Shown here piece by piece: positions 9,901 to 18,553 of a stretch of 64,000 bases of DNA. Every line of letters begins with the position of its first letter. Positions within the stretch are counted from its first letter, which is position 1. The notes under the pieces are model-generated. The model searched no databases. It was not told where the DNA came from and saw only the letters and a list, made by a program, of their open reading frames with translations. The stretch spans positions 186,001-250,000 of the forward strand of contig JBGVNW010000068.1 of NCBI GenBank assembly GCA_045125935.1, given 5' to 3'. A program made the translations under genes and the position numbers. The DNA is from CAG-877 sp045125935 (GTDB lineage Bacteria; Bacillota_I; Bacilli_A; RF39; UBA660).

Positions 9901-12464
9901 TGAGCACTATCTGCGATATCTGCTTTTATAGTCCATTCAATATCTGGTAAAAATGTTTTATTATCTTCAATATCAAATTTAGGACTAAACAATATTTTGT
10001 CTTTTCCACTTTGACTTTCACTTTTAATTCTCAATGAGTAATTTTTAATTCTATTTCTCATTGTAGATGTTCCCTGAAGATCAATTTCCCATGAACCTGT
10101 AATATTCTGATTATTTGTGTTATCTTTAAGACCACTTGGAATATTAACCAAATGTTCGCTCATATTACCTATAGCACCTGCTGGTATCCAATATAAATCT
10201 ATCTTTCTACTACCGAATGTTGTATCTCCATTTGGTCTACCTGCCCACATCAATTCCATAAATTCTGATAGCGATTTTTGAGAACCATTTTCACAATCAT
10301 AACTAAATACAACTGTAGGCAATTCACTTCTATTTGCAATATCCATTATAATTGATGAATCGACAACAACATTCGTTCCGTCAAACAAAATACGATTCAT
10401 ATTTTCTTTGATGAATATCTCACCTTCTGTCAAACGATTTTCGTTAGAACCAGAATTTACATATTTCTCTTTATACGATAACCAATATTGATATGCATAT
10501 GCATCTGGATTGAATTTGGTTGTAACACCATTGTATGTATATGATGGTGAAAAATATTGAATATTAATTAAATTATAACATATATTAATATTATTTAACA
10601 CCAATTTATTAACAACGGATGATACAGAATATGTAGATCTATCTACAGATTCTATTAATCCATCAATATACAAACTATCCTCAAATACAGGAACGCCATC
10701 TGGACTATCAGATAAATTTCTAATTATCTGAACTAAATGATATTGACTATTATCATTTTTATTTAAAATTTCTGTAGGTATAGCAATCTTATTAATTTCG
10801 CTATCTACATTTGTAAATAATCTCGTTGTTCTCAACGGATACTTCGCATCTGTTGTAGATGATGTTGTATATATATCTACAATTTTAGCATTTTCAGAAT
10901 TAATATCACTAACTTGAATACCAAAAGTTATTACAGTGCAAATATTATCTGTAATACCACCCCAGTTAGATTGAACTAATTCGATATGTTTCGACGAAGT
11001 TGTTAAACTTAAAACTCCATCACCAGATGATAATGCTGGAAATGATTTATATGTATCGCTACCTTGATTAGATCTAAAGTAACTATCCATAACAACATTA
11101 TATCTATTGCTATCAAACCAATCACATTCAGACTTAAAAGACTTTACAAATACATATTTATAAAATTCTTTATCAATATTAGACGCATCACCTTTAGTTC
11201 CTTTTGTTGTAATTTTAATTTGTTTTATACCTCCTGTTGGAAATGTTACTGAAACACCCTTAACAGATTCTATTTGTTCTGTTAATTGATCGCTTTCAGA
11301 TATATTCAACCTATTCCAGTCTATAATATCACCATTATCATTAATAACAGCATCATATGTATTGAATACAACATTATATGAACTTGGTATAGAAGACATA
11401 ACACCTTCAAATACCTTACAATACATCATTAAAGATGAACCTTGACTTATATGCTTATATGGGATACCATCTTTACCATTTTTTATATCAGATTTTAGTA
11501 ACTCAATATCATCATATAAAACATCGCCAGCAGTTCTTACATTAATATACAAGTCAGATGGAACAATACTAAATAAGAAACTTCTTATTCTAATAACTTC
11601 TCTACCAGTAATTTTATAAGAAAGTGTTGCTTTTAATGTATATGTTCCCATATATTTGTTTTGGAGAATCGGTTCATTATTAATAAATATTTCACAATTC
11701 TCACCTTCAATTGGTATATCCTTATTTTCGCTACCTTCGTAAATTACACCAATACCATCAATTTCACATTTTATATTGACATCACTATATTCAGGCAAAA
11801 ATATAGAATAGTCTAATTTAAAATATCTATTCTTTCTATTTGGGTCGGAAACGAAACATTCATATGGTTCTGTTGTATATTGTTTTACATCACCATTTAT
11901 ATCTATATAATTTAATGTAACATTAAATACATCAGAATCAACAATATATTCTTGACTATAATACCCAATATTATTTCCTTCATCATCAGATAATGCTATA
12001 TTCAATACACCATTCTCTTCAAGATCTATATCAAATTCTCTTTTATATTTGTTATCCCCATTTAAAGGATGGACGATTAATGTATCTGTCACAGTGCTTC
12101 CGTTGGTTGTATAACCAACAAATAAATTTTTTCCTCCTGCGTTACTAACTTTTATATAAAGTTTATATTTACCTTTACCATCCAAAATAATAGCATCAGA
12201 ACCATTATTGACAGCAACACCATTCAAAGTTATAAGAACAGATATAGGTTTTTCAGTAGAACCAGAACCGCCTCCAGAACCACTTCCACCAACACCACCA
12301 TAAGCATAGATATATTTAACATTGCTTTTTAATCTATCAATATCCGATTGTTGTTCAGATAAAACTTCATCAAGAGTTTTACCAATTTTAGATGGTGATG
12401 TGATTGTAACATCACCATCAGTTATTATATTCTGAACATTATCGCCTTTTATAAGTTTTGCCAT
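3930..12464 (-). CDS. Giant virion/tail-fibre protein with CotH-like and BspA-like leucine-rich repeat regions
   Basis: 2844 aa. It starts MAKLIKGD, then has a Gly/Ser-rich linker near residue 60 and beta-rich Ig/LamG-like stretches to about residue 680. Residues about 790-1250 resemble CotH-family proteins of phage fibres: DLQGTSTMRNRIKN, KADIADSAHANN, YYFGIYNFN and a late acidic AFYDMDCALEE. Residues about 1500-1830 look like a right-handed repeat or LRR region. About 1850-2600 contains many short units of the BspA/DUF285 kind (LSGCFKG, DISGMYENT, FRGMFNLF, SFLFENC, DSIFANS). No signal peptide or membrane segment is seen. The likely role is a receptor-binding or adhesion fibre. The adjacent minus-strand fibre gene lies just upstream (8-bp gap). 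The CotH call is from motif resemblance only. Confidence 0.75.
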   Translation of the reverse strand: MAKLIKGDNVQNIITDGDVTITSPSKIGKTLDEVLSEQQSDIDRLKSNVKYIYAYGGVGGSGSGGGSGSTEKPISVLITLNGVAVNNGSDAIILDGKGKYKLYIKVSNAGGKNLFVGYTTNGSTVTDTLIVHPLNGDNKYKREFDIDLEENGVLNIALSDDEGNNIGYYSQEYIVDSDVFNVTLNYIDINGDVKQYTTEPYECFVSDPNRKNRYFKLDYSIFLPEYSDVNIKCEIDGIGVIYEGSENKDIPIEGENCEIFINNEPILQNKYMGTYTLKATLSYKITGREVIRIRSFLFSIVPSDLYINVRTAGDVLYDDIELLKSDIKNGKDGIPYKHISQGSSLMMYCKVFEGVMSSIPSSYNVVFNTYDAVINDNGDIIDWNRLNISESDQLTEQIESVKGVSVTFPTGGIKQIKITTKGTKGDASNIDKEFYKYVFVKSFKSECDWFDSNRYNVVMDSYFRSNQGSDTYKSFPALSSGDGVLSLTTSSKHIELVQSNWGGITDNICTVITFGIQVSDINSENAKIVDIYTTSSTTDAKYPLRTTRLFTNVDSEINKIAIPTEILNKNDNSQYHLVQIIRNLSDSPDGVPVFEDSLYIDGLIESVDRSTYSVSSVVNKLVLNNINICYNLINIQYFSPSYTYNGVTTKFNPDAYAYQYWLSYKEKYVNSGSNENRLTEGEIFIKENMNRILFDGTNVVVDSSIIMDIANRSELPTVVFSYDCENGSQKSLSEFMELMWAGRPNGDTTFGSRKIDLYWIPAGAIGNMSEHLVNIPSGLKDNTNNQNITGSWEIDLQGTSTMRNRIKNYSLRIKSESQSGKDKILFSPKFDIEDNKTFLPDIEWTIKADIADSAHANNTSIGKFVNDVCTKIDTNIPDATADAKKFVKNTLEGIPVLLYFMCKGKDIDGITDITKTYYFGIYNFNLGRNSYYNLGYTGGIVDVQENRSDFMRVFYNIQDENSSKYFKDKVFTFAVGEGVLSPNIAVGEIQDNYPEFDFHQFDETLLFKKTKGNNACMFGDDSKITATDIDGAQTALQNLVKGVAKAGKFCFERVGRVNDFVPSREFTIDDNGDTVYGYGCINRYNEKKIPHPKWQKKYNNISDEFGSNIEWYETEEDFDNVSDIDLKKLITTYTLEDGNANKPILNFTSASEYYTICMAFGMVDSVLKNMNLKNFRSKEDGYNFHCAFYDMDCALEEANDGEEKISYLAATDYWYSKMDEKNKVGEIVKENDYWDSSEGGKGFDFTSSYLFAVIKYAKPIFESLPDSEEKYESNLFHYPQNFWAALRNSEGALRSADYFINNYFKSGITSTFEYLASLNYRVKYLYNGQTFDSNDKPIEQYLANAAAFNGSRRIKVKNWLTKRLRFIDVMMNVNGLQVPVYNDRNLLVPGPGNEYKDKLSDNNDITILHSAFDSNQHNTALSNFSGEVEIYAPKHTPFIFRTGTDDAKMYLLPGGVDKPNLIFFENIGESIAARFYGSGMFNSVNKIESMFTQYKSIISDNIEKITYGGSKVSNYTGGFTIDAKSVREIKLDIENMGGELLISDRCISLMKINIAKSGFYGNFQNFPNLQYVNISGVNSLNNGIVVSGSDYLTGENFIISGVDEKHKTTLNLLDITGVTGKFICNNTNIEDIRIKNNSKWDGEDSDSLFDSDFNTGDLSEFSISGDTRLKNLSLVGFRKVRIESCNNLENLSIDGALEEIYIDLMKIGKDEVESKLDKISLGTEGTSGVFDFTNYPNLKRVTLKNCDKLVHIKLPDHDIETDGMNNNINLKWIDTGILPAFRDEDDKTPADDYIEGVGDYENVMFPIYPKGFKLILCSDGAFNNCPNYNMVRSDWNKGLEMIGNGNYIAYTNITVSENCTSLENTFYMSGSSTNSADDAKFNMKTAIRFIETCVPVSVKEKITSLSGCFKGRKDIIYTKVDAASDYKNRKYSPKLDGYTSLTDISGMYENTGVTFISKQLLSLPATKNNPENGLSWNSFIKSNMSSGVDISSDALENISYRLETYSGIKFIIYEYDGISNQYKTAGELNGAFDICKFFYHTKTDDIILAYNNITSINSLNFGDDCIIDFRGMFNLFPNVKTISNFLNGKLSNYNIEGLLRPCKNITSISNSFNDDYINNSTQVIDLYNFFNWDENVTEGVTSLFEGQTSNNLSNGFRVNKTITYNNFKKVLEKIVEIATNEKNKDFKRLTNIFSYCTITEYNNEEIKFETEKTLDNIINISFLFENCTSDYKPFANSYGGDKGIYTGGVLNLGRSFFEKLPNFTIAQRTFANTYLSTPLTYDYFCKRSKNYKESDILLSENQSDVAKLYEYTYKSDISNLKECFYNTKFVNCKNWFDHNSESNVNIIGYRNYISTGDGEENKHDENGFVYYKYNIIFNSYEKYILDNDVFDDCLDNYTDFISDNEIGDYTLNNHDLLQDFTYYGNTKDNMPFDPENKSNNNTIQKTYCCLPPDFLYGCNSTATIDSIFANSNIIGVIPRNLTKKINNQPIPNIFKNVNIMPNLEYYYDSEGGLDNSILNNITNIVEIESDSDSDNETYCVVFRDDDGMLKKRKPVSGDKNLGQFVYVPANFTSSKSLMNIFNFRYNLPKHWNMPIKPNGVNINGYKTNRDFNIANLSLEYHNQYYFTTDKSVKWENVRDAKHVFIENNQDIDFSNKYIIGHQRGYYTDIIESSIEKVNTWTIDVGISTINGWNDFIDRFYVDLNLCGRKNAYNMIEDYGCPIAIKNREVYLDNFVSGILTIFLNGRVFDDSFAVNDLTTANHKNNSSSFVIGYYGLGKNIILPKYNGSPLDDNFVFIPVDQYSVVYYDFMINDNDEQSIVNYKEYINERININTGKNKYTFKPQ

Positions 12465-12472
12465 AATATTTT

Positions 12473-15400
12473 TTAATATTGAATATATAAATATTTATTA
12501 CCAACACTTTCTAACTCTGAACTAAAATATGTGCCTTTAGGAACCCAAACTCCATACATACAATTAGATTCTTTTATTTTTTTATCGTCTGTAGTATATT
12601 CGAGAGCATTATTTATATCATTAATATTTGAACTATTTACTTCCATCAAATAATCAATATTATAATCAATAGATATTTTACTTGTTCCGTAACTTGTCTG
12701 TGTAAACGAATCCTTACCATCTTTCTTAAAAATACCTCTCACTCTACATAACTTAACATCTATTGCACTAATATTTTCACCTTCATGAATAAACTCAAGA
12801 ACGCTATACATTGGATATAATTGATTTTCATTAACTGTATCTGTAAATTTTCCATTTTCATATACATTGCTAGTCATTGGAATCAATTTAGAAAAAACTT
12901 GATATGCACAAGGCAATTCTTTGTTTGATTTCAATTTATACCCAGTTGCTTGACACATAGAATAATTAACAAAACCATCATATTTCATATTATTTGTTGT
13001 ATCAACAGGTGTACAACATCTATAATAATTTGTGCTATCAGCAAATTTTTTAGCACCAATAATATCATATAAATTTTTAGGTATATACGGAACCTTCGTA
13101 GAACTTATAGAAACATCTCCAGATAAACCAGTTGAAATATTATATTGGTTTCCATCAACATCTTTATTTGCTGTCACAATCCATGTAACATCATATAATG
13201 GATTTGAACCAGATTCATCTTCAAGAGTTTCTGTCATAGGTTTTATTTGAGTTAAACTACTTACAAATTCACCATATTCTCCATTATCTCCTTTAACCTT
13301 CCATTGATAGTTTTCCTTAATAGGATATGAAAGTGCATATGTGTGTTTATGACCTCCTATACACAACTTACAACCGAAATGTTCTAACAATCTTGAAATC
13401 CAATATGATCCCCTATTTTCAGTAGGATCTAATTGATTCATATGAGAACCCAACAATGAACTTGTACCATTTGGATAATTTCTGGTATTCGCCATTGTAT
13501 CCGTATTTCCGTTATACAAAGATGCTTGTGTAATTACTGTAAATGGAATTTCGTGACAAGCAAATACAATTTTCTTGTTAGAATTTTCTTTATTCATATT
13601 CAACCAAGAATATATAGTTTCATATATTGGATAGAAAACTCTATCTTCATTTTGACATTTATTGTTATAATCTCCATTTGCTCGTATCTCAATACCAGTA
13701 TATAGATTTATTGATTGTGTAATATTAGAAACTTCTTTACCATATAAACCAAACAATTTTTCACAAGTAGTCTTTGTTATTTCTGAATTTGCAACAACAT
13801 ACATTACTCCTCTTGTTTCAAAATAATATATAGATGGAATATATCTATCTTCTGCAATAGATATTTTTGTTGTTGATGTAGATGTCTTCACATTAACTTC
13901 ATGTGCCTTTACAATTAACTTTTCATCATTAGGAATTTCATAGCAATAAAAATAATGGAAGAACTTCGCATTAGATTTACCAGGGTCATTTCCAGTTCCT
14001 AATATTGTAGGATCAATATTACACAAGTCATTATTACCAACACAGTTCATTTGCTCCATATGATTGAACAAGCATTTACCACCATTATAGTAATCCAACC
14101 ACTCATTTATACGAGCACCCGATTGCGTCATATCTCCAGTATTGATCAAAATAGGAAATATCTTATTTTCATCACTTGGTTCACAATCTTTTTGTATAAC
14201 TTTATTTAGCAATTCTGCAGTAGCAGACCAAACTTGATATTCAATCCAATGAAATCCTTGTTGGTCAGTAATTTGATATGTTCTTCCTTCGTAAGAAGTT
14301 GGATACAATGTAAAAGTATATATCTCATTTGTATGATTAACATCTGGTTTACCATCTTTATTTGCTCTACCTACAACATATTCATAAACTGTAGGTTCAT
14401 TAACATTTTCTGCAAATTGAATGATAACTTTGTGTGATGTAAATAAAACATCATTACCTGGAAATCTATTTGTAATTCTTGCATATACAGCATTATTTAC
14501 AGCAACATCAAATTCTTTTCTAACAATACTACCTGTATTTTGTGTGTTTTTTGTGTTAATTTTTTTATATGATTCAAATGATTTCCAGTTACTTTCACCT
14601 TGTTTTCTAACCCATAAATATTCGTCAAACACACCGCAAGAAATCCAGTTGAAACATCTTGTTTTATAAACATCTATACCAAACGAACATGTAACCATGT
14701 TAGGTTTTTCTTTATCTAACTGACTCTTATCTGTCATCACATTTCTATTTTCATATGATGCTTTAGGTGTATATCTACTAATAGGTACAATTTCTGTGCT
14801 ATTAGGAAATCCAATATATTCTTTATTCAAAGAAACAACCTGTAAGTCTGTTGCTTTATTGTATCTTGTTCTAGAACCATCTTTTGTTGTCCAACCATTA
14901 TATGCTTGTTTTGCTGGATCTAATGCAAACATGTTTCTAAACATTGTGTTTTCAGTTATAGTTACTCCTCCACAGAACCATTTTCCAGAACATAAAATCA
15001 CATCACCCTTTTTACAATCTGCATCATATTGACCTGGTGATGCAAATCCAGAGAAACTAGAAAAACCACATCCATCAATATATCTTCTATTTTTGATAAT
15101 ATTAGGAAAATCTGATTTTTTAAATTCCATTTTATTATCAGTGTGACTTTCATTTACAATTTGTCCCTTATTGGTTATATACATTTTTTCATTTCCATTT
15201 GCAACAATCAATTCAGCATCTTTACTCAAATCAGAAAGACCATAAGTCAAACAGAATTTATATGCACCATGAACTTTATTATTAACTGTATCTTCAATAG
15301 CACCACCATCATCATCTTTTGTTGTAGCAACAATATCTTGTTCAAATGATACTAATCCATATTCAACAACATTACCGCTATTATCTTTCTTTTTATAATA

Positions 15401-17728
15401 CCACTCTTTATCATAAGAATCAACTTTGATAAATGTAGATGAATCATCCATTTCAGCATGTTGTGCTCCTCTAACCAAATATGTAGAACCAGATTTAATA
15501 ACACCATCCAACGCAAGGTGATATACAATATTTGAATCTCCATTATATCCATCAATAGATGGTCTATAAAAATGTAAATAAACACCTTCTAATGGAATAT
15601 CAACATCAGAAGTATTCTCTAACTCAATAAATGAATGTGAGCAACCATGAACTATATCTGTTTTTAACGGTGCATAAAAAGAAGATATCCTCAATCTATC
15701 TGATAACAATCCATAATCACCAGCACTACCAGATGTTGAACCATTTGGTGCCCATTCGTTCTTACCATTTAATGAATTCAAATACAATGGAATAAATCCT
15801 CTGACCCATCCATATTCTTCTCTCGCATTATCATCATCAATAACATCCAAGAAAGCATTCATTGCTTTAATCTTTTCATCAGATGTTCTACCATCAAATA
15901 TTTTAGAGAGATCAACTTCGATAGTTTTCATTGACTCATCTTTACCAATCAATTTACCATGTGGATCTACAGTAAATGTATATTTCTTTTCAGTGTCACT
16001 ATTAATAAGCGTAAATGCACTAATATCATTAAGTTTTAAATCTTTAATATTACTGATATCTTCACCATCAAAATCAGCATTAACTATAATACCCAATTGT
16101 GCAAGTTTTTCTATAAGTTCTTTTGGTGTCATTGTTTCATCTGTATTTGTATTATCGTTGGAACCTACAATTCCTATTTTATATATTTTATTATTTGATT
16201 TTATATTTAATTCCTTTTTATCATCATTCCAAATCAACTCATTTTCATGAAGTTGTTCTTTTATTCTTTCAAGCATAGCACTATTCTTAACAGAACGGAT
16301 TGTTAAATGCGCCGCTTCATATGTATAATCTTCTTCTGGAGCAGATGGTATAACTTCTTCTGAAAAATCTTCATACTTTGTATAAAATTTCATTCTATAT
16401 AATGTTTGCTCAACAAATTCTATAGATTCTATTGAATACTTATAAGCAACTTCATACACTGTGCTACCTTCTGTGGCGAATGAAAGTCTATCAGCATTTG
16501 GCATCAAATATCCTTCTACAATTTTTTCATTCGTTTCATAATTCATTATAGAAATATATATATAATTCTTTCCATGATCACCAACCTTTCTACTTAAAAC
16601 AAGCATTATACCATACTTATTATAGTTACCTCTACCTGCTATAAGAGAATTTATACTTACTCGCCTTGTGTGATTAATATCATCTTTTGTATGTAGATTA
16701 AAATAAATATCCTTACTATCTGTAACCAAATATGTTACAAGTTTGCTGTCAGTTATATTTAAAAGTGTGTTTGCTTTATCTGAAAACTTACCAGTTCCAT
16801 TTCTAAAAGTTAATTGATCTGGAACACTTGCGTCTATATTTTCACCGCCAGCACCAGAAATAGTAAAGTTATCTGCTATTAATTCAGTTTTGAAGTCAGC
16901 AGTGTCAAATATTTCACTCATCATATAAGGATCTAACGCCCACAATGGTTCATCCATCAATGTTTCGTCATATTGATCTAATACACTACTCTTCGCAGTC
17001 ACTTCATTATTATATGAGTGAATGCCATATTTAAATGTATTTTTCAATTTTGCAACTTCTGCTTGTAACGCTCTGATGGTATTCATCATAATATAAAGAT
17101 AAGTACCATTTACAGCAGTTATATTATTACTTGTAGTTTCTCCAATTAAACTATTACCATCATCAATAGATATATAACTGCTATCAGAATTAAAACCAGA
17201 ATTTGGATCTGCTAATGCGGTATTTTTCATTTCTTCGGTCATTACAGGCAAAGAATATTTTCCTATACCAGAACCATCACCATCAGAACCAACCTTCTTC
17301 CATTCTCTTTCACCAGAATCCGTCAATAAGATATATAAAGAATTATCTTCAACAACAGAAACAACCATACCTTGATAGACTTCTTCCAAAGTGCTGTCTG
17401 TCAAATTTTCAATCTTATCAACAACTTGAACGCCTTTAAGTGACAAATTATTGTTAGACGCAAATAATATAATATCTAAAATCTCTGACACGGACTTACC
17501 TTTTAATTCAGATGCATTTATACCAGAAGTCATACCACCAACATTATTGGTGACACTACTTCCATCAACACCTAAATTATAATTATCAGTTACTCGTTCA
17601 GAACCAATATAAATATTTTTTTCCTTTTCTGAATTAACATCTATAATTGAATTGGGGTAATATTCCTGAATTGCTTGAAGTTCAGACCCTTTCTTATCCG
17701 TTTTTATAAAAATAATATCTTCTACCAT
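12473..17728 (-). CDS. Large virion/fibre protein with lamin-tail-like and metallophosphoesterase domains
   Basis: About 1751 aa from the ATG at 17728. The frame is open to 17755, but the extra 9 codons would read back through the promoter, so the MVEDIIF start is preferred. The N-terminal half is beta-rich. Near residue 700, a SHSFIELENTSDVDIPLEGVYL-type stretch matches lamin-tail (LTD) domains. Residues about 1150-1480 carry calcineurin-like phosphoesterase motifs in order: ITDQQGFHW, NTGDMTQSG, a GNND, FACHEIPF and GGHKHTY, so the metal ligands look intact. Phage fibres of this kind could hydrolyse phosphodiesters in host surface polymers, though no substrate can be named. A late-type promoter lies 4 nt upstream. 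Confidence 0.75.
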   Translation of the reverse strand: MVEDIIFIKTDKKGSELQAIQEYYPNSIIDVNSEKEKNIYIGSERVTDNYNLGVDGSSVTNNVGGMTSGINASELKGKSVSEILDIILFASNNNLSLKGVQVVDKIENLTDSTLEEVYQGMVVSVVEDNSLYILLTDSGEREWKKVGSDGDGSGIGKYSLPVMTEEMKNTALADPNSGFNSDSSYISIDDGNSLIGETTSNNITAVNGTYLYIMMNTIRALQAEVAKLKNTFKYGIHSYNNEVTAKSSVLDQYDETLMDEPLWALDPYMMSEIFDTADFKTELIADNFTISGAGGENIDASVPDQLTFRNGTGKFSDKANTLLNITDSKLVTYLVTDSKDIYFNLHTKDDINHTRRVSINSLIAGRGNYNKYGIMLVLSRKVGDHGKNYIYISIMNYETNEKIVEGYLMPNADRLSFATEGSTVYEVAYKYSIESIEFVEQTLYRMKFYTKYEDFSEEVIPSAPEEDYTYEAAHLTIRSVKNSAMLERIKEQLHENELIWNDDKKELNIKSNNKIYKIGIVGSNDNTNTDETMTPKELIEKLAQLGIIVNADFDGEDISNIKDLKLNDISAFTLINSDTEKKYTFTVDPHGKLIGKDESMKTIEVDLSKIFDGRTSDEKIKAMNAFLDVIDDDNAREEYGWVRGFIPLYLNSLNGKNEWAPNGSTSGSAGDYGLLSDRLRISSFYAPLKTDIVHGCSHSFIELENTSDVDIPLEGVYLHFYRPSIDGYNGDSNIVYHLALDGVIKSGSTYLVRGAQHAEMDDSSTFIKVDSYDKEWYYKKKDNSGNVVEYGLVSFEQDIVATTKDDDGGAIEDTVNNKVHGAYKFCLTYGLSDLSKDAELIVANGNEKMYITNKGQIVNESHTDNKMEFKKSDFPNIIKNRRYIDGCGFSSFSGFASPGQYDADCKKGDVILCSGKWFCGGVTITENTMFRNMFALDPAKQAYNGWTTKDGSRTRYNKATDLQVVSLNKEYIGFPNSTEIVPISRYTPKASYENRNVMTDKSQLDKEKPNMVTCSFGIDVYKTRCFNWISCGVFDEYLWVRKQGESNWKSFESYKKINTKNTQNTGSIVRKEFDVAVNNAVYARITNRFPGNDVLFTSHKVIIQFAENVNEPTVYEYVVGRANKDGKPDVNHTNEIYTFTLYPTSYEGRTYQITDQQGFHWIEYQVWSATAELLNKVIQKDCEPSDENKIFPILINTGDMTQSGARINEWLDYYNGGKCLFNHMEQMNCVGNNDLCNIDPTILGTGNDPGKSNAKFFHYFYCYEIPNDEKLIVKAHEVNVKTSTSTTKISIAEDRYIPSIYYFETRGVMYVVANSEITKTTCEKLFGLYGKEVSNITQSINLYTGIEIRANGDYNNKCQNEDRVFYPIYETIYSWLNMNKENSNKKIVFACHEIPFTVITQASLYNGNTDTMANTRNYPNGTSSLLGSHMNQLDPTENRGSYWISRLLEHFGCKLCIGGHKHTYALSYPIKENYQWKVKGDNGEYGEFVSSLTQIKPMTETLEDESGSNPLYDVTWIVTANKDVDGNQYNISTGLSGDVSISSTKVPYIPKNLYDIIGAKKFADSTNYYRCCTPVDTTNNMKYDGFVNYSMCQATGYKLKSNKELPCAYQVFSKLIPMTSNVYENGKFTDTVNENQLYPMYSVLEFIHEGENISAIDVKLCRVRGIFKKDGKDSFTQTSYGTSKISIDYNIDYLMEVNSSNINDINNALEYTTDDKKIKESNCMYGVWVPKGTYFSSELESVGNKYLYIQY

Positions 17729-17732
17729 AATA

Positions 17733-17740
17733 TATTTATG
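17733..17740 (-). promoter_or_regulatory. Late-type promoter CATAAATA for the metallophosphoesterase fibre gene
   Basis: CATAAATA on the minus strand ends 4 nt before the ATG at 17728 and begins right after the T-tract of the dnaJ terminator. With T4 late geometry, transcription would start at or next to the start codon. Confidence 0.7.
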
Positions 17741-17766
17741 AAAAAAGGAGAGCATTATCGCTCTCC
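17741..17766 (-). terminator. Terminator of dnaJ
   Basis: Minus-strand stem GGAGAGC / GCTCTCC with a 6-nt loop and six T residues; the dnaJ stop codon is inside the loop. Confidence 0.85.
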
Positions 17767-18462
17767 TATCTCTTTTATTTTACGAACTAAATCTAATTGT
17801 TCTTCACTTAATTCAAGCAAATCCCTAACCTTTATTTCTATGATTAAATTAGTTTTATACCTACCATTAGGATATCCCTTACCAATTAACAAAAACATAT
17901 CACCAGTTTTCGCAAATGGTTTTATACTACATTTAATATCTTCATCAAAAACTTTAAACTCACATTCAAAACCTAAAATAGATTCCCACAAATCAATATC
18001 CAATATATAATGTAAATTAAATTTAGAATCCAAAAAATAATTATTATTTTTATTAACTACAATCTCCAATTCTAAATCACCACCATTCCAACCAAGACCA
18101 TCTAAATAAATTCTATCACCTGGTTTTGAATATTTTGGTATAATTACATCATATATACCTGAAAACAATCGATATTTCTTTATACATCCATAATAACATT
18201 CATCCAAAGTAAGTTCAATATCATTCTTAATATTTATCTTCTGTGGTTTACAATTAGGAGAACACATTAAATCAAAATCATATTCTCTTCTCAAATTCTC
18301 ATCAGCAAGTGTTTCATATGCTTTATGAATTTCTACAAACTTATCTTTATCATCTGGATTTCTATCGGGATGATATATCTTACATAATTGTCTATATGAA
18401 TTTTTAATATCCTCTAATGTACAATCTGGACTCAATTCTAATATTTCATAAAAAGTTCGCAT
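17755..18462 (-). CDS. dnaJ: DnaJ-like cochaperone (J domain plus C-terminal substrate-binding domain)
   Basis: 235 aa. Residues 1-66 are a complete J domain with the HPD signature in IYHPDRNPDDKDKF. There is no CxxCxGxG zinc-finger region and only a short linker before a C-terminal beta domain typical of DnaJ/CbpA proteins (VIIPKYSKPGDRIYLDGLG, then LDIDLWESILG). The family stimulates the ATPase of Hsp70 and hands over substrates. A full-length DnaK is encoded at 34.1-36.0 kb in the same genome, so the two are natural partners. It lies between fibre genes, which suggests a role in folding or assembling those large proteins. A CATAAATA element ends 4 nt before the start. Confidence 0.9.
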   Translation of the reverse strand: MRTFYEILELSPDCTLEDIKNSYRQLCKIYHPDRNPDDKDKFVEIHKAYETLADENLRREYDFDLMCSPNCKPQKINIKNDIELTLDECYYGCIKKYRLFSGIYDVIIPKYSKPGDRIYLDGLGWNGGDLELEIVVNKNNNYFLDSKFNLHYILDIDLWESILGFECEFKVFDEDIKCSIKPFAKTGDMFLLIGKGYPNGRYKTNLIIEIKVRDLLELSEEQLDLVRKIKEIGER

Positions 18463-18466
18463 AAAA

Positions 18467-18474
18467 TATTTATG
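18467..18474 (-). promoter_or_regulatory. Late-type promoter CATAAATA for dnaJ
   Basis: Minus-strand CATAAATA ending 4 nt before the dnaJ ATG, the same geometry as the next gene downstream. Confidence 0.65.
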
Positions 18475-18553
18475 ATATATTAGACTTTGATATCAGATAT
18501 ATCAACTACGCCATCTTTTAATATTACTAACATATCACTCTGTTCTCATCTTT

